This document shows positions 14,259 to 22,768 of a DNA stretch of 64,000 nt, one piece after another; the first letter of the stretch is position 1; the number at the start of each line of letters is the position of its first letter. The notes under the pieces are model-generated. The model saw nothing but the letters and a program-made list of their open reading frames with translations. It was not told the origin of the DNA and searched no databases. A program made the position numbers and the translations under genes. Source of the stretch: Panorpa germanica (taxonomy: Eukaryota; Arthropoda; Insecta; Mecoptera; Panorpidae); contig OY783205.1 in the NCBI GenBank assembly GCA_963678705.1, positions 25,845,034 through 25,909,033 of the forward strand, written 5' to 3'.

Positions 14259-14345
14259 GATCCAAAATATCTAGGAATGACGCTAGATACTAAGTTAAGG
14301 TGGAAAACGCATGTCAAAAAGAAAAAGGAAGAACTGAACATAAAA
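14259..14345 (+). pseudogene. Inverted LINE ORF2 segment
   Basis: The plus strand reads PKYLGMTLDTKLRWKTHVKKKK, then EELNIKWQKM, a conserved jockey-clade block that normally lies immediately upstream of the YWLI…KPVWTYG region. Here it is in the opposite orientation to that region and abuts it at 14258/14259. This is the arrangement produced by twin-priming inversion during LINE insertion; a secondary rearrangement is the alternative. Confidence 0.65.
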
Positions 14346-15143
14346 TGGCAGAAGATGAATTCCCAGATTCCATGGACACAAAACACTAAACATAGTGAAC
14401 ATAAACATAGCAATGGTAACAAACAGCCGTTTGTATTTAAACTTTAATAAAGTGTCGTCAAATAAGCGTAAAGAATTTCTGTCTACAAATTTATCAAATA
14501 CAGCACACTACAATCTCTCAGCCACTGCGCTCCTCAGCATCCTTAGCCTCTATTTTTAAGAAATACACAGTAGTTTAAATATAAGTAATATTAAACTTTT
14601 TTCCAAAAGTAAATTTCCATTTTCTGTTTATTCTTCTTTGTGTTCTTTTGATTACATAAGTTTCAGAAATGATCATTTATATTTCTTTTGTAATGATGCT
14701 TCATTTAAACACGAAAACATAAAGCAAACCATGTATCTACTAATACATATATATACAAACTTGTATAATTATAAATATAGTAGCTATAGTAACAATATGG
14801 GGAGTGATATAAGAGAGTATGAGGTATTATAGGGGGAAGAAGAGCTTTAAGCAGCTTGTCCCGGCAGTGAGAAGCTTTTGCTCCGGTAAAAGCATGAAAG
14901 CTGCGTTAATTAATAATTACAGACACAAGAGCTCGGCTTCCTTGCTTCGGCTTGCCGGCTTGCTTGGTTGCTATTGGGTACGATCTATGACAGTGGCGTT
15001 ACAATTAATTACTTTGGGGGGAATCTATTAATTGTCGTAAAATATGATATACACTATTTGAAAAAAGTGTGTGGTTCAAATTATATTTATACATTCGTCC
15101 TGTAGCGAAACGATTAATCATAAAAAATAAATGTTACCTTACC
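14346..15143. other. Intergenic, no gene seen
   Basis: AT-rich. Short open frames at 14638-14832 and 14819-15031 show no motif. Confidence 0.5.
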
Positions 15144-15425
15144 TTAAGGAGAAACTATACTTGACCATTTTTGATTCGCGAAATATAGATGGCGATACTA
15201 TACAGCAGGTTAAATATTATAAAAAAAAAACATGTTTTTTATGTTTAAATCGTTTTATGTAAGTAACTATAAACGCAAATCAAAATCTAAAGCTGCAATT
15301 AGCTAGATGAATAACGTATCTACATTTTAAGCTTTCTTCCACTGACTTTTAATGAGTTGGAACCGCAAAAATAAGTTTTGAAAATTAATATTGCTATATT
15401 TTCTAGTTAAATTCCAATTTGGTTC
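15144..15425 (+). mobile_element. MITE family 1 (TTAA type), truncated copy
   Basis: Begins with TTAAGGAGAAAC and shares about 270 bp with the fuller copy at 27957-28373, including the GCGAAATATAGATGG block and the AACGTATCTACATTTTAAGC block. The right inverted repeat is missing, so the copy is 3' truncated. It is non-coding. Confidence 0.65.
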
Positions 15426-15847
15426 TCAAACTTACGCTTAACACGTAAAAGTATATAGAGTATTTCGTATATAGTATTAATATATAGAGTATAACAATAA
15501 ATAAGGTCACAAAAAGTTGTATTTTAGATCGTTTACGTAACAGGTAACTTTTAATACACGTAACTGGGCTAAGTGGGAATAGATATAATTTAGCTTAGTT
15601 GGTCTCTATTTTACTATTACAACCTAATTAAATCTTAAGGTAGTTGTCATGCTATGTAGCATCTATTTTGTACGTCAATGTCCTTGTTTTATCCTGCTCA
15701 CTGCCTTCCTTGTCCTCTTTACTGTATCTCAGGAGTACATAGGAATTAGAGCTTCGCTATTCATTGTTAATTATTATTTATTAGATGGATTTTCGTCAGA
15801 AAGGACAGTTTTTTTTTAAAGATATCTACTGAGAAGAACTTTCCGGT
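15426..15847. other. Intergenic, no gene seen
   Basis: No motif or repeat partner noticed. Confidence 0.4.
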
Positions 15848-15967
15848 AGAAAATTGTCTTGCAGTACAAGATTCACACATCCTGGCTTGCCACAAGTTAT
15901 TTCCTTTTTGTATAGAAATTGTCTTGCAAAGCAAGTTTTGCAATTGCTAGCTTACTACAAGTTAATT
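15848..15967 (+). repeat. Two-unit tandem repeat, locus 1
   Basis: Two diverged units (15848-15900 and 15914-15967), each built on ATTGTCTTGCA…CAAG and a following CTTGC/CTTAC…ACAAG block. A similar pair lies at 26956-27092. Imperfect internal dyads (TTGCAAAGCAA) are present. The class is unknown. Confidence 0.45.
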
Positions 15968-16926
15968 AAAGTGTACTAAAACCTGATACCCTAACAAGGA
16001 AGTACTGGGAGACACATTATCTCCTTTTAAAACAATCTTAGAGAACTCACATATTTAAAATAATTATTTTGTATTAACACACATACCTTTATTTTTAGTT
16101 TTGTGTAAAGAATTCAATCAAAAAATAACAGAATGTAAAAAATATTTACTAGTAATATTAACCTTGTTGTTAGGGTGGTATAAACTAACCAAAGAATCTG
16201 TCTATCGCATAACATATCGATTATGATCATGTATATCAAAATAGCGGACACGTGCAGGTGTGTGGAGGAATGTTGTAGCTATTTCCCCAACTACCCCTAA
16301 AATCTGTCATACCACCCACAATAACCACCACCACCTAAAACCCTACATGTCACAACCCTCTAATAAATACCTGGCTCAATCATGTCATAATTAACATTCC
16401 TATTCTGCTATGACATACAATGATAATAAATTATTTTATTATTTATACCAATATATGATATTTAAATATTTCCATACTTTATTATACTTGATATTGGTTC
16501 TAGCTGTGTTATGATGTTGTTCAACCCAACAAAATAACTGTGATTTCGTTATCTCGCCTGATCCTGACGCTGATACTGATGATGATGATGATGATGTGAT
16601 GAATTTTACCGCTCAGACGTATTCGAACATTTATTTTGTTCTCAAAGTACTTTATTAATATTAAGCATTGTTTAATTTACAGTTTGCTGCTTGTTCGACG
16701 ATTATTTGCGTCACGAACAAAATTTCACTAATTAATAACTGTGGTACATACTGAGATATATTCTATATGTATATAAATTTACCCTGCACACATACATATA
16801 AATAAATATGTATATATAAGGCGTGGTCGATCCGTACCTAACTTCAAGAGAGTAGAGAAACGTTTTCTTTCTTTTAAATTTTGTAATAAACTACCACGTT
16901 ACGTTATGCTAATAATGAAAATTAAC
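15968..16926. other. Intergenic, no gene seen
   Basis: Contains a short GATGAT run near 16577-16600. Otherwise plain AT-rich DNA. Confidence 0.45.
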
Positions 16927-17143
16927 CTATAATCCAAATCACAATAGTTCGGCGACTTATACTTAAAAGAGGTTATAAGAGCGGTATAAATCTATAATAC
17001 GATAATGAATTTTATCTTATTCGTTTCTAGATGCACTATAGAAAAATAAGGGAGTCAGTGCTTTTAAGTTATTTGGTCAGTTTATACCCCACAACTTGTT
17101 CTAAGTATGAGGCGCCGCCGAACTCTCGTTATTTTAACTATAG
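16927..17143 (+). mobile_element. MITE family 2, complete copy
   Basis: A 217-bp non-coding element with imperfect terminal inverted repeats of about 40 bp, starting CTATA and sharing AGTTCGGCG and ATACTTA in both arms. The same element occurs in opposite orientation at 59621-59833, and one end occurs at 8139-8213. The presumed autonomous DNA transposon is not in this window, and a target duplication could not be settled. Confidence 0.7.
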
Positions 17144-18487
17144 ATAAGAAATAGTCTTCCATTGACGGCTATATCTATGAATGACAATTAAAAACGTTGT
17201 GGTAGCTTTAACACACTATGTCTTTTTAGTCTTTTAAAGTCAGACGTATGTTTATCTAGTAAATTCACAGCTAGATAGTTTGGATGCTTGTTTAGTCGCT
17301 GCTGGTATCATTGGCTGAATTTGTTAATTTCTTCTTTAACAGTTTTAATGCCGAAGTGATATAAGTTTAGTGAAATAATATTTTATTATTGTAGCTTAAA
17401 AAGATCAAGTCGTTTGTGTATATATATATATAAGTTATATAAGTTTCCCTAATTTTTCGTACCCTTACAGTTTTATAAACAACTTATTACTTCCCTTGTT
17501 TTAATTATTTCATCCGTAATTTTTTTCCTCAGTTTTTTTTTCGGTCCTACCATATAGTTTCTTAAATTGAATACATAATGAGTACTAAGGATCTAAAGAC
17601 CACCCCTGACGTTATATTCTATGTCGTAACTTTTAATTGTTACCCTGAGGGTTGATGTTTAGGGTTACCCTACTAATTACCACCCCAAAACCTTATTACC
17701 GCGGCTGCTTTTCATTTATAAAAACGTCTCAAAAATAATAAGAAAGAAAATTATTGCAAGTGTTTAAAAAGTTGTAAAAAATAATTATAACTAGATGGAA
17801 ATATATAGTGTTTTTGTATAGGGGGTAGGTATATGCAAACACGCTAAAAGACCCTTATAAATTTATTATAAATTCTCACAAATTTAAAAGTACATATACA
17901 CATATATATTATCTATATCGGATTCAATAACATGTAAATTTCTATTATTTTATTGATAAGAGCTCACAAATCTCTAGTATTATAAACCCTCTATTACAAG
18001 CTTAACTAAAAGCTCATTTTTCATCCCCCTTAACAAAAAAGCAAACACATAAACAGAATTGTAATTTAGAAAGATGCAAAATATTATAGGGGTAGATTTT
18101 CTTCTGTTTTATTTGCACTAAGAATAATATATTTTTCTTTAAAATACTGTAAATACCACCCTGTATATATAAAACATTATAGAATAAAAAAAAACATGCC
18201 AAAAGCTTAAGGTAAACCGATAGCTTAAGGGATGAGGGCTGATTTACCCTCGTTTAGCTGATTATCTTGCTGTAAATTGAGATTCGATCAAAGTGATCAT
18301 GTTACGTTTAATTTATTTTCAAACGCTGCTTTCCTTATTAATTCTTAAGTGTTTCTTTGTTTATAGATTATTGCTAATATAAAACCTTAGGAAATATTGA
18401 AAATCTTTGATAAAAGAGATTGTAAAAAAATGACTTATGTTATATTGACTGTTTGCAATAGAAAAACGATTGTTTTTATAAAAATAC
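17144..18487. other. Intergenic, no gene seen
   Basis: AT-rich with a short TA run at about 17420-17432. No coding frame or repeat partner seen. Confidence 0.5.
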
Positions 18488-18835
18488 TAGCTGGCCCGGC
18501 CACGCGTTGCTGTGACTAACGTTTTTGTCATATTACATTACATAGCGCCATCTATTGAATATTTACTCAATCTAGTCAACAGAATATTTACTCAATCTAG
18601 TCAACAGATGTCGCCATCTTTTAAAATCGTTTGGAGCTAACAGATAATTAATAGACAAATAATTTGCAATAAGATAATATTGCAATCATAAATTGAGATG
18701 TAAGCTATCCTATCTTTCAAGTTGGATCAAACTGCACTCGGTGTACAAATTTGATTAAAACCGGTTAAGTAGTTTAGGAGTCCATCGCGGACATACAACG
18801 TGACACGTAATTTATATATATTAAGAAGAAGATAT
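18488..18835 (+). repeat. LINE/SINE 3'-end-like dispersed repeat
   Basis: Begins CTAGCTGGCCCGGCC and ends with AAAACCGGTTAAGTAGTTTAGGAG…GACACG and a short ATATTA tail. This general layout (a GGTT…AG-TTTAGGAG block shortly before an AT-rich tail) is known to me from 3' ends of several insect LINE-derived repeats. Within it is a perfect 25-bp tandem duplication at 18557-18606. Confidence 0.5.
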
Positions 18836-19060
18836 AGAATTTCTATCCGAAATAAATTGAACTATTGGAAAAAATGGAGAAGAGAGTGCAGGATATGTAA
18901 GAGAAAAGAGGAGACATTGAAGCAAATGAGGAGGGAATGCGAATTATTAGAGGAGACAACGAAGGTTAGAGGTACTGCGAAGAAAGAAGAGGAAAAATGA
19001 GAAGGAAGCGAAAGAAAAATCTTTTTTGTTTCTAAATTTATAATAATTTGAAGTGTCTAA
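18835..19060 (+). pseudogene. LINE ORF tail fragment
   Basis: The plus-strand frame ending at 19000 reads NYWKKWRRECRICKRKEET with a following LEET block. This is a Cys-containing, Arg/Glu-rich LINE C-terminus of the same general type as the minus-strand remnant at 25521-26130 (which has RLRLGNEEKGNRY). Only about 60 codons survive, with no RT motif. It lies immediately 3' of the dispersed repeat at 18488. Confidence 0.5.
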
Positions 19061-19878
19061 TCGACAAAAACATTCAATAAATAAATATACTACAATATAT
19101 CGTTCCTTGATTTATAAATACATGAGACATCACAAAAAAAAACATCTAATATCAAAGTTTGAACAAAAGACATTTTACCATACCGACCTATATAATGTTT
19201 CCTTTGCGTTTTGACTCTTTCAACTTTCAGCCGCATCTGTTACACATCAACCCTTATATCAGGGAGTGTAAGAAAACTCCCTTACTCCCCATTCCCTTTC
19301 CCTATCGTACTCCAAACCTCAGTTGATAACTGCTACGAACACGAACACGATACCAAAGCTTTAGGTTTTCCACAGCAAGAAGCAATTCGCTGGCTGAAAC
19401 TACTTCTCAAACAGGGTGTGAAATGGGGAGACAGCGAAATAAGATAAATGATTTGCTGTTGTGTGTAAAAGGGATGATTTTTAAGGGTGGAAGATATAAG
19501 AAAAATTATAGTTTAAAATAAGAAATTTGTTGGTTATGATCGATGAATTATTCTTTAAAGAATGAACTGTTTTAAGTAGTTAGTTGAATTAAATTTGGTT
19601 TAGCATTGGCGCTTTTGTTGAGCTTTTGGTCTACCGGTTAAAACAATCATTCCTCCATGTATTCCCAGAGTTCCTCTCCCCTCTGCAGGTTGTAAACTAA
19701 TCCTGATTAAGATTCTGCGTGTGTGTCAGCCTACGCCGCGTTAATTAACCCGTGCGGGAACTTTATTGCTTCACGAAAATATAAATGAAAACTTTAACAG
19801 TTTTGAAAAGCTTCAAAAGCTCACTATGATATTATACTTATTGTTGAAAATGGGCTTGTGTCCTCATTTTTTGTGGTC
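19061..19878. other. Intergenic, no gene seen
   Basis: A 78-codon frame at 19211-19447 has no motif and no splice or start context worth noting. Confidence 0.45.
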
Positions 19879-20240
19879 GATTTTTCAATTGTTGATTGGT
19901 ATTGATGTGAATAAATGTGTATTGGCGTGTCTATTTTATTAAATATCTAAATGTTGAAGGAGATATAGCAATTAAAAGTTTGAATTGTAGTTTTAGCGCT
20001 AGAAATGGTCGGCCATATTTGTATGACGTAAAATGCATTTTAACGTCAGTTATTTGTTGAGTAGGTCAGTGCCGTGGTAATGTTTTGTAGCTGTTGGTAG
20101 TCAAATAATCAAGTTAAATCAAAGAATAATAAGTTTTTATTTTATTTAACCCTACTAAGGCAGACATAATATTGGAATTTGATTGTTCCTTGAAATAGCT
20201 GTAAATAATATTTGATATTTTGATATATAAATACATATAG
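19879..20240 (+). repeat. Interspersed repeat family B, copy 1
   Basis: About 360 bp, closely similar to 51011-51371 in the same orientation. Shared blocks include TTTAGCGCTAGAAATGGTCGG (with differences), CATATTTGTATGACGT and CATAATATTGGAATTT. It is non-coding in both copies. No inverted termini are visible, so the class is unknown. Confidence 0.75.
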
Positions 20241-21639
20241 CAGAGATTTATGATCTGTAAGGTTGGTAACCTTACACAAGGATTGTTATGTCACATGCAT
20301 TTGGAATGTGTACAACGTTGAATCCCTTTAATAATTAAAGAGACAAAATGACTTTTTTAATTGTTAATATCTCTTAACATATAAGGAGTTATTAAAAAAT
20401 TATTGAACATTTGAGGTTCTAGTAACCAACTTTATCAATATATAGTACACTTTTATAGAAATTAAGATATAGGACACAACCCCATTAATTCCATTTCATA
20501 GAGAAAAAAATTCAAAGACATTTAGATTTTTTAGATTTTCAAATAGTGCGAATAGTGCTAATTGTGCAAACAGTGCAAATTGTGCAGTAGTGCAATATGT
20601 ACTTTACGCAAAATTGTAGGTATACACTAACTGTGGTATCTAATTTGCAAATCGAAAACAAAAATTCCAAATTTTGAAAAATAGTTAGTGAAACAACGAA
20701 TAAATAAACAACTATAACAACAAACAAATTTAATATAAAGTTTCACTTAGAACATTATAATATAGGATTACTTTTTAAATTGCAGTGACAATTACAAACA
20801 AACAAGCCATTCATTACCTGCGTGTAAATTTGAATAATTGAAAACAATCTATTTATAAATACCTTTTCCACAAAAGGACAAATACACAAGGACGTTGTAA
20901 ATATATTCCACTTATATTTTAACTCCCCCTCTACTCTTGTATCCTAGTTGTACCCTTTTTGCACCCTTTCTCAGTGTAGCGAACTTTGTAACAATCATGC
21001 ATCTTACTTAAGACAAAGCTTGCCGACTGGCCATATGATTTATAGCAGGTCAACAGTACACTCGGTTGCAAATGTAATAATAAATTATATTAAGATATGT
21101 GAAGGTAAAGTTTCAGATGGTTGATTTCTTGTAATGAGATACCTGCTTAAGTTCAGATGCAGATAACTGTTAAAAAGATTTGACTACAGTACAAAAATAG
21201 TAGTAAGAAAGAATTTGCGACAGCAATACAGTAAAATCAACTTTATTCTATGTACTAGAGATGTCTAAAATTAGTGGTAGTATGCGAAGAATTAAGGGTA
21301 TGTACATCACCCTGTAACTGTACAGAGATGATAGGGATGCTGGTTATGTTAAGGGATGATTTGAGGGTGTAAGGGAAGAGGGAAGTTCAACGGTTCGCAC
21401 GATATTTAATTAAAGCCTCAGAGCCTTGCTTGATAGATTGGCTTCCAATATAATATTGCTCGACGTTCTACCATCTCTCTGCCACCCTTTTTTGGGAGAA
21501 CGCGACTACCACATTGGAGGTCTCAGTTTCCCATTCCATCCTTTCTCTATATATGACCTTCCCTTGTGTTATGAATTGTACTATGGTTCTCAAATGTTAT
21601 TTATTTTAAAGTTCATGTTGGTCATCATCATGGTACTTG
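20241..21639. other. Intergenic, no gene seen
   Basis: AT-rich. A block at about 20350-20480 (AATTGTTAATATCTCTTA…TTATAGAAATTAA) weakly resembles 1280-1372 and may be an old dispersed repeat. Confidence 0.45.
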
Positions 21640-21768
21640 AGTTCTTGTAAAACTTATTTTCACTGTTTTTACCATTCTTACATTCTTGTGCCTTTCTTGT
21701 GTCCTTCTTGTGTTAATTCAATTTTGATCCTCATTAAATCTAAAAATTCTCACTTCATACAAAAGAAA

Positions 21769-21776
<8 letters not shown>
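21640..21776 (-). repeat. LINE 3' UTR, separated from its ORF
   Basis: On the minus strand this matches the 3' UTR of the LINE at 12174-12420 (GATCAAAATTGAATTAA, then GGCACAAGAATGTA and TGGTAAAAAC blocks). Its coding end lies on the other side of the LTR element, at 25521-26130. The LTR element has therefore split one LINE copy at a (TA)n tract within its 3' UTR. Confidence 0.7.

Positions 21777-21821
<45 letters not shown>
21770..21821. repeat. (TA)n tract, left flank of LTR element
   Basis: Continuous AT dinucleotides ending exactly at the first base of the LTR (TGTGG at 21822). The tract resumes at 25500 after the element, so the insertion went into the middle of a (TA)n tract and its target duplication cannot be told apart from the repeat. 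Confidence 0.95.
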
Positions 21822-21825
<4 letters not shown>

Positions 21826-22435
21826 GAAAGAAAAAATATATCGAGCATACAAAATAGGCGTAACTATAATACCCGGTCTAAGAAAGTCATAAAGAATGTG
21901 ATTAATGACGGTATGTTTTAAATAGAAACCAAGTGACAGGTTAAAAGCAATTATAATGTGTGGAACTTTAAACCACTGAGTGAATACATGAGGGGATGTG
22001 TTTATTGAAACAAACCAGGCTTATTCTGGGAAGTAATAAAAACAAACCTTTTTAAGTCAAGCTGAAAACTAATGTATAGGACTGAGTATATATTAACTAG
22101 AACTTAAGGTTGTTTATGCATTCATTGTTTTGTATTTGTAAAGTAAACACCAACGTTTATATTGTATCTTTATTGTATTATTATCATTATTATTATCATC
22201 GTTATTATTTTATTCAATAAATGTATTAAACCAATTATGTGATTCTTTATCATCCTGACAAACCAACTAAGATATTACATAGTTGAATATTAATTGAATT
22301 GACATTGCCCTAAATTAAACAAGAGTACCTCGATTCCACACCAGATTAGCGGATTGGTTATTGTTTTCCACATAAGAAGTTGGATAGTTCTCGTTTACCA
22401 CATCAGAGGTGGCATTGTACTCTCTGTTATCCACA
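21822..22435 (+). repeat. 5' LTR of copy 1 (614 bp)
   Basis: Starts TGTGGAAAG and ends TTATCCACA, giving short inverted ends. It contains ATTATTATTATCATT-type runs and a likely polyadenylation signal (CAATAAATG, about 22215). Its first 100 bp duplicate the end of the coding frame, because the frame runs into the 3' LTR. The last third is made of 30-33-bp units with a recurring CCACA. Confidence 0.95.
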
Positions 22436-22480
22436 TCAGAAGTGCGATTGAGCTCTCGTTTCCACATCAGAAGTGCGGAT
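22336..22480 (+). promoter_or_regulatory. Primer-site array across the LTR boundary
   Basis: Five tandem units of 30-33 bp, each with a CCACA core (22336, 22368, 22398, 22431, 22462) followed by a form of TCAGAAGTG. That follow-on resembles the complement of the acceptor arm of tRNA-Leu, as seen exactly at 44192-44209 in the other LTR element. The LTR ends at the fourth CCACA. The classical TGG start of a primer site is absent, so which unit primes reverse transcription is unclear. The related copy at 61145 has four units. Confidence 0.55.
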
Positions 22481-22768
22481 TAGTAGCTCATAGCGAATTG
22501 AACTAAGTGCGCGAAGTGAATAATACAAAGAAGTGCGGATTAGTAACTCATAGTGAATTGAACTAAGTGCGGATTAGTTATCTACGAGTTATCCACAAGT
22601 GAATAATACAGAGAAGAATAATACAAAATAGTTTTCTACAAACAGTGCTTTCAAGTGATAGTTCATTAGCGGAATAGTCGAGAATTTATAAGACGGACTT
22701 TATAATAGGACTAGCAAGTGAATTTTATCAGAAAAGTGTGTAAACTGTTTACGAGGAGAAAATTGAAA
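22465..22768 (+). other. Untranslated leader of copy 1
   Basis: About 300 bp between the LTR and the ATG. It contains two or three near repeats of AAGTGCGGATTAGTA…CATAGCGAATTGAACTAAGTG and of GTGAATAATACA. The copy at 61145 has the same repeats, so they belong to the family and may act in packaging or translation. Confidence 0.7.

Noticed and set aside
22718..22768. Upstream extension of the polyprotein to 22718
   Set aside because: Starts with GTG, and the equivalent sequence in copy 2 has an indel; the conserved ATG is at 22769.
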